Below, piece after piece: positions 8,489 through 17,180 of a DNA stretch of 64,000 nucleotides. Made by a program: the position numbers and the translations under genes. The notes below the pieces were generated by a model. The model saw nothing but the letters and a program-made list of their open reading frames with translations, was not told the DNA's origin and searched no databases. The stretch is from Thermaurantimonas sp046295455 (lineage in GTDB: Bacteria > Bacteroidota > Bacteroidia > Flavobacteriales > Schleiferiaceae), in assembly GCA_046295455.1 (NCBI GenBank), contig JBKBNI010000006.1, positions 62,001 through 126,000 on the forward strand, read 5' to 3'. Within the stretch, counting starts at the first letter, position 1. Each line of letters begins with the position of its first letter.

Positions 8489-11400
8489 TTATGATTGCAA
8501 AGCATCCACCATAGTATGTATACGGGCCAGTTTCAGCACCCAATCAGTAGCAGATTTAATCGTAGGTATATGGTTGATCCTGATAAAAAGCCTGTTGTTT
8601 TTTTCTTTTAATTGTATGTTTTTAAACCGTGCAATATTTTGCAAAAGTTGTTGAAACCGGTCGCTGTGGTAGAATGCGTGTTTTGAATTCTGTGGGAAGT
8701 ATCCGAGAAAAATCTCTTGCTTAATCGTAATTTTCTCAAATCCGCATTCACGCGCCAGTAATCTCAGCCGTATGCTGTCTAGCAGTTCGGAGGCTGGCAG
8801 TGGGAGAGGGCCAAACCGGTCTTTTAGTTCTGTTTCAAATTGTTCGATTTCTTCTTCACTTTGGAGCTGATCGAGCTGCTGATACAGTCGAAAGCGCTCC
8901 TCTGTCTTGTTGATGTATTCATCAGGAAAGAGTACTTCTATATCGGTCTCGATGCTGCAATCTTTCGGAGTTGGATTCTGATTCAGCTCAGATTCATACA
9001 GATCTCTGAACTCATTTTCTTTCAACTCCTGTATTGCTTCTTCAAGTATTTTTTGGTATGTTTCAAAGCCAATATCTGTAATAAAACCGCTTTGTTCACC
9101 GCCGAGGAGGTTGCCGGCACCTCTGATTTCGAGATCTTTCATGGCGATCTGAAAGCCGCTGCCCAGATCGGTAAATTGTTCAATGGCTTTGAGTCTTTTT
9201 CTTGAAAATTCTGAAAGGGTGCTCAATGGTGGAGCGATCAGTCTGCAATAAGCCTTTTTGTTGCTTCGGCCTACCCGGCCTCTAAGCTGATGCAGGTCGC
9301 TTAATCCAAAATTGTGAGCCTGGTTGATGATTATTGTGTTTGCATTTGGAATGTCAAGTCCGTTTTCGGCTATTGAGGTGCTAACGAGGATATCATAATC
9401 CCCTTCCATAAACCCCAATAATATCTCCTCCAGTTTATTTCCCTCCATTCGGCCGTGTGCTACGGCGATGGATGCCCCGGGAACCAAACGCTGAAGCATC
9501 CCTGCAATTTCAAATATGTTTTCGATTCGATTGTGAATGAAGTACACCTGGCCGTCTCGGCGGAGTTCTTCTAAGATTACATCTCTGATTACCTCTTCAT
9601 TCCAGGTGATAATTTGTGTATCCACAGGTTGTCGGTTAGGTGGGGGAGATGACATCACCGACAGATCGCGCGCAGCCATCAGACTGAATTGTAAGGTTCG
9701 GGGTATAGGAGTGGCCGTAAGGGTCAGGGTATCTATGTTTACACGAAGTGTTTTGAGTTTTTCTTTTACACCTACACCAAACTTCTGCTCTTCGTCTATT
9801 ATCAATAGCCCCAAGTCCTTAAACTTTACCCGGTCGCTGACCAGAATATTGGTTCCAATGATAATATCAATATCTCCCTTGGCGAGTTTTTCAAGGATTT
9901 CTCTTTGTTGTCCGGGAGTCTTAAATCTGGAGAGGTACTCGACCTTGACAGGAAAGTCTTTTAATCTTGCCGAAAAAGTCTTGTAGTGCTGAAAGGCCAG
10001 GATGGTCGTGGGTACCATCACCGCCGTTTGTTTTCCATCAATGGCTGCCTTGAAGGCAGCTCTGATGGCTACCTCTGTTTTACCAAATCCCACATCTCCG
10101 CAGACTAAGCGATCCATGGGTACGGCACTCTCCATGTCGTTTTTTACATCAGCTGTGGCTTTGACCTGATCAGGTGTGTCTTCGTACATAAAAGAGGCCT
10201 CCAGTTCGTTCTGCAGGTAGCTGTCCGGAGAGAATGCAAATCCCTTACTGGCTTTCCTCTTTGCGTACAATTGAATTAAATCAAATGCGAGCTCTTTGAC
10301 CTTTTTTTTGGCAGATTCTTTTTTTCTTGCCCATGTGTTGGTGCCGAGTTTGCTCAGTGAAGGCTCCGTGCCCTCTTTTCCGTTGTATTTAGAAATTTTG
10401 TGCAGGGCATGGATGCTTACATACAGTACATCGTTGTCTTTGTAAATGAGTTTTATGGCCTCTTGTACTTTACCGTCATTTTCAATTTTTTGTAATCCGG
10501 CAAACTTTCCTATTCCATAGTCGATATGGGCGACGAAGTCTCCGTACTGTAGCGAGGTGAGCTCTTTGAGTGTAATGGCTTGCTTCTGCTCGTAGAAGTT
10601 TTTTATTTTAAACTTGTGATAGCGCTCAAATATCTGATGATCGGTGAGTAGAATTTTTTGATTGATGTGATCCTCAAATCCGTCATGTAGAGAAACCAGC
10701 GTGGTAATATACTTTGCAGTACAGCCATGTTCGGCCAGGGCGGAGTGAAGCCGCTCTAACTGCCGGCTGCTTCCACTTGTCAGAATAACCTGATAGCCTG
10801 CAGAAGTCTTTTTGTGCAAATAATCGGTAAGAATTTGGAAGTTTTTGTGAAATACCGGATGTGGACTGCTTTCATAGATTACATGTATAGCTCCAGCAAT
10901 ACAGGTCGTCTTGCCAATGCTGACAACTGATTGCTCTTCTCTTTGGAGCAATCTTCGGAACATATCTCCTGAAATAAAGAGATTTTCGGGCTCTATGTGG
11001 CGGATGGGCGAGTTGAGTGACTGAAATTTTTGAGTTGCCTTTTCCATCAGTGCATTCATACGCAGCACCACCTGAGAATCATCTGGGACCAGGATTACTG
11101 TGTTTTCACTGCCCATTACTTCGACCAAAGACAGCCGCTTGTCTTCAAGGTGTTTGTTTTCGATGTTAGGTAAAAGAAGTGCTTTTTGCACGTGTGCAAA
11201 AGAAAGTTGTGTATCAATGTGGAATAATCGGATGCTCTCGATTTCGTCGCCAAAAAATTCAAGTCGGTACGGATGCTCATTTACAAATGAAAAAACATCG
11301 ACAATACCTCCTCTGATGCTGAATTGGCCCGGTTCGGTCACAAAGTCAACTCTTTCAAAGCCGTACTCAAACAGGGTTTCGTTAAGAAAATCAACACTCA

Positions 11401-11890
11401 GATTTAAGCCGGCAGTGACTTCAATCATATGCCTCGAGAGGGCCTTTTGGGTGATGACTTTTTCGAATACAGCATCTGCAGATGCCACTACTACACCGGG
11501 CTTTGTAGATGTTGAGATGCGGCTTAGCGTTTCAGCTCTCAGCAGAATATTAGCATTATCGGTATCTTCGGTTTCATAAGGGTTTTTGTGGGAAGGTGGG
11601 AAGTAGTACACATCATCCTTACCGACCAGCTGCTGAAGGTCGTTGAATACATAAGAGGATTCTTCGTTGTAAGGAAGGATAATTAAAATATTCTTGTGGG
11701 TAAGTTGATAAAGGGATGAAGCTAAAAAGGATAGCAAAGAACCGTTAACCCCTTCCAATAGGATTTTATGTGTTTTACCTTGTCTCAACAATTCGAAAAT
11801 CCTGACAAATACTTCCGATTGTCTGTATTCTTTTTGTAAGTCGATGGCCGATTTGGACAGGCTTTGCGTCATTTGAGTGTATGAGCTCAT
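8489..11890 (-). CDS. mfd: Transcription-repair coupling factor Mfd
   Basis: Mfd removes RNA polymerase stalled at DNA damage and recruits the UvrABC system. The 1133-residue protein has the UvrB-like N-terminal region, the RNA polymerase interaction domain (LTSLQYGDFVAHIDYGIGKFAGL around 450), the RecG-like translocase with Walker A GDVGFGKT (about 596-603), DEEQ (about 697) and LTATPIPRTL, and the C-terminal regulatory domain (DEYINKTEERFRLYQQL). Length is as expected. The gene stands alone on the minus strand with its own promoter, back to back with the tRNA-Glu unit. Confidence 0.97.
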   Translation of the reverse strand: MSSYTQMTQSLSKSAIDLQKEYRQSEVFVRIFELLRQGKTHKILLEGVNGSLLSFLASSLYQLTHKNILIILPYNEESSYVFNDLQQLVGKDDVYYFPPSHKNPYETEDTDNANILLRAETLSRISTSTKPGVVVASADAVFEKVITQKALSRHMIEVTAGLNLSVDFLNETLFEYGFERVDFVTEPGQFSIRGGIVDVFSFVNEHPYRLEFFGDEIESIRLFHIDTQLSFAHVQKALLLPNIENKHLEDKRLSLVEVMGSENTVILVPDDSQVVLRMNALMEKATQKFQSLNSPIRHIEPENLFISGDMFRRLLQREEQSVVSIGKTTCIAGAIHVIYESSPHPVFHKNFQILTDYLHKKTSAGYQVILTSGSSRQLERLHSALAEHGCTAKYITTLVSLHDGFEDHINQKILLTDHQIFERYHKFKIKNFYEQKQAITLKELTSLQYGDFVAHIDYGIGKFAGLQKIENDGKVQEAIKLIYKDNDVLYVSIHALHKISKYNGKEGTEPSLSKLGTNTWARKKESAKKKVKELAFDLIQLYAKRKASKGFAFSPDSYLQNELEASFMYEDTPDQVKATADVKNDMESAVPMDRLVCGDVGFGKTEVAIRAAFKAAIDGKQTAVMVPTTILAFQHYKTFSARLKDFPVKVEYLSRFKTPGQQREILEKLAKGDIDIIIGTNILVSDRVKFKDLGLLIIDEEQKFGVGVKEKLKTLRVNIDTLTLTATPIPRTLQFSLMAARDLSVMSSPPPNRQPVDTQIITWNEEVIRDVILEELRRDGQVYFIHNRIENIFEIAGMLQRLVPGASIAVAHGRMEGNKLEEILLGFMEGDYDILVSTSIAENGLDIPNANTIIINQAHNFGLSDLHQLRGRVGRSNKKAYCRLIAPPLSTLSEFSRKRLKAIEQFTDLGSGFQIAMKDLEIRGAGNLLGGEQSGFITDIGFETYQKILEEAIQELKENEFRDLYESELNQNPTPKDCSIETDIEVLFPDEYINKTEERFRLYQQLDQLQSEEEIEQFETELKDRFGPLPLPASELLDSIRLRLLARECGFEKITIKQEIFLGYFPQNSKHAFYHSDRFQQLLQNIARFKNIQLKEKNNRLFIRINHIPTIKSATDWVLKLARIHTMVDALQS

Positions 11891-11946
11891 GTTTTTACAA
11901 CTCGAAATGTGATTTAGAGTTCACCCTATTTAAATAGAGAACTAAG

Positions 11947-11954
11947 CAAAAATA
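11947..11954 (-). promoter_or_regulatory. Promoter -7 box for mfd
   Basis: The minus strand reads TATTTTTG, a full match to TAnnTTTG, 56 bases before the mfd start. No good -33 element was found. Confidence 0.45.
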
Positions 11955-12075
11955 CCAACCTGTAGCATCTTCTCAGAATCTTAATAAATGCATAAAGCGT
12001 TATACGGTATGAGGATTTGATGTTTAAGCCATTGGTATTCAGATAAAAAAATGAGATCCGGAAATTTAAAGAGCA

Positions 12076-12106
12076 TTTGCAGTATTGAGCTGTAATGCTA
12101 TTTTTG
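12076..12106 (+). promoter_or_regulatory. Full Bacteroidota promoter for the tRNA-Glu/rpsT unit
   Basis: TTTG (12076-12079), exactly 19 bases, then TATTTTTG (12099-12106) reproduces the complete TTTG-N19-TAnnTTTG consensus. The first tRNA base is 14 bases downstream. It is the best promoter found in the window. Confidence 0.8.
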
Positions 12107-12120
12107 CAGCCCGATTATAA

Positions 12121-12195
12121 GGCCCATTCGTCTATCGGTCAGGACGTCAGATTTTCATTCTGAAAAGAGGGGTTCGATTCCCCTATGGGCTACCA
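12121..12195 (+). tRNA. tRNA-Glu (TTC), copy 1
   Basis: A cloverleaf can be drawn. The acceptor stem GGCCCAT/ATGGGCT has a G-T first pair, the anticodon stem is TCAGA/TCTGA around the loop TTTTCAT with anticodon TTC, and the T arm is AGGGG-TTCGATT-CCCCT. Discriminator A (12192) is followed by an encoded CCA (12193-12195). The tRNA body is 72 bases. Confidence 0.95.
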
Positions 12196-12204
12196 AGGCA
12201 TTAC

Positions 12205-12276
12205 GGCCCATTCGTCTATCGGTCAGGACGTCAGATTTTCATTCTGAAAAGAGGGGTTCGATTCCCCTATGGGCTA
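12205..12276 (+). tRNA. tRNA-Glu (TTC), copy 2
   Basis: This 72-base body is identical to copy 1, starting 84 bases after it. After the discriminator A the genome reads CAA, so CCA is not encoded here and would have to be added by nucleotidyltransferase. The copy lies 25 bases upstream of rpsT, with no promoter box between them. Confidence 0.95.
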
Positions 12277-12301
12277 CAAATAAATAGTTGAATAATTACA
12301 A

Positions 12302-12568
12302 ATGGCAAATCATAAATCAGCACTTAAGAGAGTTCGTCAGACGGAAAAAAAACGTCTTCACAATAGGTACTATTACAAAACAGCCCGTAATGCGGTGAAG
12401 AGACTGAGGTCTATCACTAATTCCGCTGAAGCATCCGAATTGCTCCCTAAGGTGATATCAATGGTAGATAAGCTCGTAAAAAGAGGAATCATTCATAAAA
12501 ATAAGTCCTCAAATCTCAAGTCAAAACTGACAAAACACGTAAATAAACTGAAGGCAGCTTCTTTGTAG
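12302..12568 (+). CDS. rpsT: 30S ribosomal protein S20
   Basis: S20 is a small primary-binding protein of the 30S subunit. The 88-residue, strongly basic protein opens with MANHKSALKRVRQTEKKRLHNR, which is the diagnostic S20 N-terminus, and later has KRGIIHKNKSSNLKSKL. Only 25 bases separate it from the second tRNA-Glu. No TAnnTTTG box lies in that gap, so it is probably expressed from the tRNA promoter at 12076-12106. An intrinsic terminator follows the gene. Confidence 0.97.
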   Translation: MANHKSALKRVRQTEKKRLHNRYYYKTARNAVKRLRSITNSAEASELLPKVISMVDKLVKRGIIHKNKSSNLKSKLTKHVNKLKAASL

Positions 12569-12594
12569 TATCCTTCATGTTCAAGGTATTTTGA

Positions 12595-12625
12595 AACGCC
12601 ACGGCAAAGCCGATGGCGTTTTTTA
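12595..12625 (+). terminator. Intrinsic terminator after rpsT
   Basis: A hairpin AACGCCACGGC / GCCG-A-TGGCGTT with an AAA loop (12595-12620, one bulged A) is followed by a T run. It separates rpsT from the SUI1 gene. The promoter box of the next gene overlaps the end of its T tract. Confidence 0.8.
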
Positions 12626-12631
12626 CTTTTG
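12624..12631 (+). promoter_or_regulatory. Promoter -7 box for the SUI1 gene
   Basis: TACTTTTG matches TAnnTTTG. It overlaps the upstream in-frame TTG at 12629, which argues that this TTG is not translated and that GTG 12650 is the start. Confidence 0.5.
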
Positions 12632-12649
12632 CGTAAAGTCTGCGGTGAA

Positions 12650-13015
12650 GTGAAAAGGAATAAAAACAAAGAAATAAATGATCAATATGCATTTGCCTAC
12701 AGTACGAAATCCAATGTTAGTCCTTTTGACATCTTAGCCACCACGGCCTATGATGATCTGGATAAGAGAGGACAAACCAGCGAAATTGTAGAGTTGCATT
12801 TTGAAGTGAAAGGCCGTAATGGAAAGCCTGTAACCATTGTGAAAAATGTGCCTTCTGAGCTCGGTGTGGAGAAAACAGCCTCCTCCCTCAAAAAACTGTT
12901 GAATACCGGTGGTAGCGTAAAAAATGGGGAAATCATATTGCAAGGCGATCGACGAAAAGAGATTTCCCTTTGGTTTGCCTCTCAGAATATAAAAACGAAA
13001 TATGTAGGAGGATAA
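12650..13015 (+). CDS. SUI1/eIF1-like translation factor (YciH type)
   Basis: This 121-residue protein has a C-terminal SUI1 domain (about residues 45-121) with VKGRNGKPVTIVKNVP, a GVEKTASSLKKLLNTGGSVKNG segment and the closing KTKYVGG pattern. SUI1 is the fold of eukaryotic eIF1; bacterial YciH members are thought to influence start-site fidelity, but their role is poorly defined. No in-frame ATG exists near the N-terminus. GTG 12650 is chosen because the promoter box at 12624-12631 covers the alternative TTG 12629. The gene has its own promoter and is closed by a terminator shared with the convergent TPR gene. Confidence 0.85.
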   Translation: MKRNKNKEINDQYAFAYSTKSNVSPFDILATTAYDDLDKRGQTSEIVELHFEVKGRNGKPVTIVKNVPSELGVEKTASSLKKLLNTGGSVKNGEIILQGDRRKEISLWFASQNIKTKYVGG

Positions 13016-13049
13016 AAAAAGCTCCAGCGAGGTAACCGGAGCTTTTTTT
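13014..13049. terminator. Bidirectional terminator
   Basis: An A run, a GCTCC (13021-13025)/GGAGC (13038-13042) stem and a T run form a symmetrical terminator. It can serve both the SUI1 gene (plus) and the TPR gene (minus), which converge here. Confidence 0.85.
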
Positions 13050-13065
13050 GAATCACTAAAAAAAT

Positions 13066-14385
13066 TTATCCTTGCTGTTGGAGGAGCTTATCCATCTCAA
13101 GAGCTTTCTGACTGTTACCTAGTTTGTAATAAACTTCGCGAAGGGCCTTAATGGTATCTTTATCGTTTGGATTGATTGCGTAAGCTTTTTCAAATAGAGG
13201 CAATGCTTGTTTAAAAAGGTCTAACTGCTGGTTTTTTAGTTTTTCAAATTTTTTGGTTTCGTTGAAAGAGAGTTTATTCATTTGCTCGACCAGGTCGTTG
13301 GCCTGCGTGATATAGATCAGCCCTTTCATGTAAAGGACGTCAGCATAGTTCTCATCTATCTCAAGGGCTTTGTTGTATGCCTCTTCTGCTTGCTTAATAT
13401 CATTGAGTTCTGTATGATAAATGGTGCCTAGGATAAACCAGAAAAGCTTGTTGTCGGGGTCATTTTGTAGGGATAAACGAAGATTTTCGACGGCTTTGTC
13501 ATATTGTTTGGTTTTGATGTAGCTGTCGAGTTCTTCGCGGATAAACCTTTCCTCGTTAGGGTATTCTGCACGTGCTTTTCTGAGAATTGCAGTGTAATTC
13601 TCTTGGTCGTTGTTGCTCTTGTATGCTACGGCGAGCATGATATACAGGTCAGGCCTGATGTCACCTTCTTCTCTCGGATTTACAAATCGGTCCGGTCGTA
13701 TGCGGAGGTTGCGCTGCAACTCTTTCGGTGAACCAAACTGAACTTCCTTTTTTTGCTCATTGTCATAAGCAAAGTACTGAACTCCTTTGTAATCAAGCTC
13801 AAGCAGTTTATTGAATAGGTTAATAGCTTCCGGGAAGTCTTTTGCATTAAACTTCATGAGAGCGGCATTGTAAAGCATTACGGTATCTATGATATCGATA
13901 CCCGGTGTTTTTCCTAACTCATAGGAGAGAAGAAAGTCTTTGTAGGCTTCTTCCAGTTGTTCATTTCGCGCAGCTTTCTCACCACGACGCTGAATAAGAT
14001 TAATAGCCACAAATAGGTCTGCAATAGCCTGTTCTGAAAAATACTTTTTGTTGATAGATTTCTCATATTCGAGATTTTTTTTCAGATTTTCTGCGGCTAT
14101 GTCAAGGGCTTGGGGCTCAAGGCTTGCTATGGCTTGATCAGCCGATTGATATATTTCAAGATGGATTTTGCCGTTGTAGTAATAATACTTGGCCAAGTCC
14201 TTTGGTTTGATGGACGCGGTGCCGGTTTCATTGAGTTTGGCAGTTGCATTGTCGATATTTCGTTTGGCATCTGCCAGGTCATTTCTGCGCTCGAGCGCGA
14301 TGACAGCCGAGCTCACGGTGGGCCCTATTTGAGCCATTGAGGAAAGTCCAAATGCTATGAGCAGATAAATTGCTGCTTTTCTCAT
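13066..14385 (-). CDS. Secreted tetratricopeptide repeat protein
   Basis: The 439-residue protein has a signal peptide (MRKAAIYLLIAFGLSSMAQ) and many TPR motifs across its length, for example around LFNKLLELDYKGVQYFAYD, AVENLRLSLQNDPDNKLFWF and ALPLFEKAYAINPNDKDTI. TPR proteins of this kind are periplasmic scaffolds; no specific partner can be named. Start at ATG 14385; the 14 residues encoded upstream in frame lack a good start context. It lies 60 bases after gyrA but has its own TACCTTTG box in the gap. Confidence 0.8.
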   Translation of the reverse strand: MRKAAIYLLIAFGLSSMAQIGPTVSSAVIALERRNDLADAKRNIDNATAKLNETGTASIKPKDLAKYYYYNGKIHLEIYQSADQAIASLEPQALDIAAENLKKNLEYEKSINKKYFSEQAIADLFVAINLIQRRGEKAARNEQLEEAYKDFLLSYELGKTPGIDIIDTVMLYNAALMKFNAKDFPEAINLFNKLLELDYKGVQYFAYDNEQKKEVQFGSPKELQRNLRIRPDRFVNPREEGDIRPDLYIMLAVAYKSNNDQENYTAILRKARAEYPNEERFIREELDSYIKTKQYDKAVENLRLSLQNDPDNKLFWFILGTIYHTELNDIKQAEEAYNKALEIDENYADVLYMKGLIYITQANDLVEQMNKLSFNETKKFEKLKNQQLDLFKQALPLFEKAYAINPNDKDTIKALREVYYKLGNSQKALEMDKLLQQQG

Positions 14386-14424
14386 ACAATCTGATTTAAT
14401 GATTAATTTTAAAAAAACCTGTGT

Positions 14425-14432
14425 CAAAGGTA
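14425..14432 (-). promoter_or_regulatory. Promoter -7 box for the TPR gene
   Basis: The minus strand reads TACCTTTG (TAnnTTTG), 39 bases before the start at 14385 and inside the gyrA-TPR gap. Confidence 0.4.
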
Positions 14433-14445
14433 CATTTTAGAAGGT

Positions 14446-16959
14446 TTATTCAGCTACTTCCGGAGCATTATCTGTGGGTAAAATGTCATGATTGAGAGCT
14501 TCCGGCTCATCCTCGGTGCGAGGCACACGGCAAACGGAAGCAATCATATCGCCATTTCGGAGATTGATAAGTTTTACGCCCTGTGTATTGCGTCCCATAA
14601 CTCTAAGATCTGCCACTGCAAACCGTATGGCTACCCCTTTTTTATTGATGATGATCAGGTCATACTCATCTGTGACATCCTTTATGGCTACGAGTTTACC
14701 GGTTTTTTCTGTGATGTTAATGGTTTTTACCCCTTTTGCACCTCTGTTGGTAATCCTATATTCTTCAATGGATGTGCGTTTTCCAAAGCCATTTTCAGAT
14801 ACGACCAATATATCCCGGTTCAAATCGCTTACACATACCATGCCCACTACTTCATCGGATTCATCTGCCAGTGTCACTGCTTTTACTCCGGCTGCATTTC
14901 TGCCCATTGGGCGAACTGTACTCTCGTGAAAGCGTATAGCTTTTCCTGATTTTACGGCCAGGACGATCTCGGAGTTGCCATCAGAGAGTGCAGCTTCAAG
15001 CAGTTGGTCACCCTCGCGAATAGTAATGGCGTTGATGCCATTGGCACGAGGCCGTGAATAGGCTTCCAGCGTTGTTTTTTTGATGATTCCCTTTTTGGTA
15101 ACCAGAGTGATGTAGTGCTTGGTGAGATATTCTTCGTCTGACAGATTCTCCACATTGATATAAGCCAGCACTTTATCATCTGCGGGAAGATTGATCAGGT
15201 TTTGGATGGCGCGCCCCTTTGAGGCTTTGCTGCCTTCCGGTATTTCGTACACTTTGAGCCAAAAGCACCGTCCTGCTTCTGTGAAAAGAAGAAGATAGTT
15301 GTGATTAGTAGCCATAAAAATGTGCTCTACGAAATCTTCATCTCGTGTGGCTACCCCTTTTTGTCCCACTCCTCCACGGCTTTGAGTGCGGTATTCACTC
15401 AATGAGGTTCGTTTGATGTATCCGGCATGGGAGATGGTAATCACTACTTCTTCGTCAGCGATCATGTCTTCCATAGAGAGGTCTCCTCCTGAGTAATCGA
15501 TGGTTGTGCGTCGCTGGTCTCCGAATTTTTCCTTTATTTCAAGGAGTTCATCTTTGATGATTTTCATCTGAAGGTCTCTGCTGGCGAGTACTTCCCGTAG
15601 ATAGGAAATGGTTTTCATCAGAGCGTCGTACTCTTCTTTGATTTTTTCGCGTTCGAGACCTGTCAGGCGTTGAAGGCGTAATTCAAGGATGGCTTTAGCT
15701 TGTATTTCGCTGAGCTCAAATTCGGCCATCAAGCCAGATTTGGCGTCATCTACGCTTTTGGAATTTCGTATCAGATCTATGGCGCGGTCGAGATCATCCT
15801 TTGTAGAGATCACCTTAAGCAGACCTTCCAGAATATGTGCTTTTTTCTCTGCCTGATCGAGATCGTAGCGCGCCCGGCGCATGATGACACTGTGCCTGAA
15901 ATCTATGAAATGTGATATCAGTTCCTTGATGTTCACCAGCATAGGTCTGCCGTTTACAAGGGCAATGTTGTTGACCGAGAAAGTGCTTTGAAGTGGGGTG
16001 TACTTGTACAAATGATTTAAAACCACATTAGGTATAGCATCCCGTTTAAGCACATAGACAACACGTAAACCATCACGGTCACTCTCATCTCTGAGGTCTG
16101 AGATACCTTCTATCTTTTTGTCGTTTATCAGGTCAGCTGTCTTTTTAATCATTTCCGCCTTGTTGACCTGGTAGGGAATCTCCGTAACGACGATGCAACT
16201 ACGGCCATCTATTTCTTCAATGCTTGCCTTGCCTCTCAGCAGGATTCTTCCTCGTCCGGTGTGGTACGACTCTTTCACGCCGTCATATCCGTATATGATT
16301 CCCCCTGTGGGAAAGTCTGGAGCTTTGATGTGTTTGATGATTTCTTCTATGGATATATCCGGGTCGTCGATGCATGCAACGATGGCGTCAATGGTATCTG
16401 ACAGATTGTGCGGGGGCATATTGGTGGCCATACCCACGGCAATGCCGGAGGCACCATTGATCAAGAGGTTTGGAATGCGCGTTGGCAGGACGGTTGGCTC
16501 CTTCAGCGAATCGTCGAAATTCAGCTGAAAGTCAACAGTCTCTTTTTCGATATCGGACAGCATTTCTTCAGAGATCTTTCTCAGACGGGCTTCGGTGTAT
16601 CGCATAGCCGCGGGGCTGTCACCGTCTATAGATCCGAAGTTTCCCTGACCATCGACCAGGGTGTACCGCATGGACCAATCCTGGGCCATACGCACCATAG
16701 TGTCATACACGGAACTATCTCCGTGCGGGTGATATTTACCCAAAACTTCCCCTACGATCCTGGCAGACTTTTTATAAGGTCTGTTAGAAAGAACTCCCAG
16801 CTCATACATTCCGTAAAGCACCCTTCTGTGTACCGGTTTCAGTCCGTCTCTGACATCTGGTAATGCCCTTGACACAATAACCGACATCGAATAATCGATG
16901 TACGACGATTTCATCTCTTCTTCAATGTTGACCGGTATAATCTTTTCGTTTTCTGCCAT
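14446..16959 (-). CDS. gyrA: DNA gyrase subunit A
   Basis: GyrA is the breakage-reunion subunit of gyrase, which introduces negative supercoils. The 837-residue protein has the winged-helix region with KYHPHGDSSVYD (75-86) and the catalytic Tyr121 in AAMRYTE, a long coiled-coil (about 370-500), and a beta-pinwheel C-terminal domain with a GyrA-box-like QSRGGVGQKG, which favours GyrA over ParC. The residues equivalent to E. coli Ser83 and Asp87 are retained as Ser82 and Asp86, so no quinolone-resistance substitution is visible at those two positions. It is divergent from clpC. Confidence 0.96.
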   Translation of the reverse strand: MAENEKIIPVNIEEEMKSSYIDYSMSVIVSRALPDVRDGLKPVHRRVLYGMYELGVLSNRPYKKSARIVGEVLGKYHPHGDSSVYDTMVRMAQDWSMRYTLVDGQGNFGSIDGDSPAAMRYTEARLRKISEEMLSDIEKETVDFQLNFDDSLKEPTVLPTRIPNLLINGASGIAVGMATNMPPHNLSDTIDAIVACIDDPDISIEEIIKHIKAPDFPTGGIIYGYDGVKESYHTGRGRILLRGKASIEEIDGRSCIVVTEIPYQVNKAEMIKKTADLINDKKIEGISDLRDESDRDGLRVVYVLKRDAIPNVVLNHLYKYTPLQSTFSVNNIALVNGRPMLVNIKELISHFIDFRHSVIMRRARYDLDQAEKKAHILEGLLKVISTKDDLDRAIDLIRNSKSVDDAKSGLMAEFELSEIQAKAILELRLQRLTGLEREKIKEEYDALMKTISYLREVLASRDLQMKIIKDELLEIKEKFGDQRRTTIDYSGGDLSMEDMIADEEVVITISHAGYIKRTSLSEYRTQSRGGVGQKGVATRDEDFVEHIFMATNHNYLLLFTEAGRCFWLKVYEIPEGSKASKGRAIQNLINLPADDKVLAYINVENLSDEEYLTKHYITLVTKKGIIKKTTLEAYSRPRANGINAITIREGDQLLEAALSDGNSEIVLAVKSGKAIRFHESTVRPMGRNAAGVKAVTLADESDEVVGMVCVSDLNRDILVVSENGFGKRTSIEEYRITNRGAKGVKTINITEKTGKLVAIKDVTDEYDLIIINKKGVAIRFAVADLRVMGRNTQGVKLINLRNGDMIASVCRVPRTEDEPEALNHDILPTDNAPEVAE

Positions 16960-17005
16960 AATGTCAATAGTAATGCACTACAAGTTGTGAAAATTGTCAA
17001 AGTTG

Positions 17006-17013
17006 CAAAAATA
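17006..17013 (-). promoter_or_regulatory. Promoter -7 box for gyrA
   Basis: The minus strand reads TATTTTTG, 46 bases before the gyrA start. No TTTG is seen at the -33 distance. Confidence 0.45.
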
Positions 17014-17124
17014 GCCACTCAATTGGGTTAGAACTTTTGCCAGCGGCTTTTTGTAATTGGAATTTTGCACAGATTTTTGTTAAAAATAAGCATTATTTAA
17101 AAATTGCACGATTATTTCTTACAT

Positions 17125-17132
17125 TACATTTG
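17125..17132 (+). promoter_or_regulatory. Promoter -7 box for clpC
   Basis: TACATTTG matches TAnnTTTG, and a TTG at 17104-17106 lies about 18 bases upstream as a partial -33 element. The start codon is 48 bases downstream. No CIRCE-like inverted repeat or CtsR-like site was recognised. Confidence 0.5.
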
Positions 17133-17180
17133 ATAAACTGAATTTATTTTTTTTCGTTATTTGGTTAGGAATTTAAGTTC

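Noticed and set aside
9537..9986. 149-codon plus-strand frame antisense to mfd
   Set aside because: It lies wholly opposite conserved helicase motifs of Mfd and its translation has low-complexity Ser/Arg/Ile content typical of an antisense shadow.
12121..12276. The 84-base tandem repeat considered as a CRISPR or direct-repeat array
   Set aside because: The repeat units are complete tRNA-Glu genes with a valid cloverleaf and only two copies.
14488..14949. Two plus-strand frames (about 150 codons) antisense to the gyrA C-terminal region
   Set aside because: They mirror the gyrA beta-pinwheel repeats and have no start context or family features.
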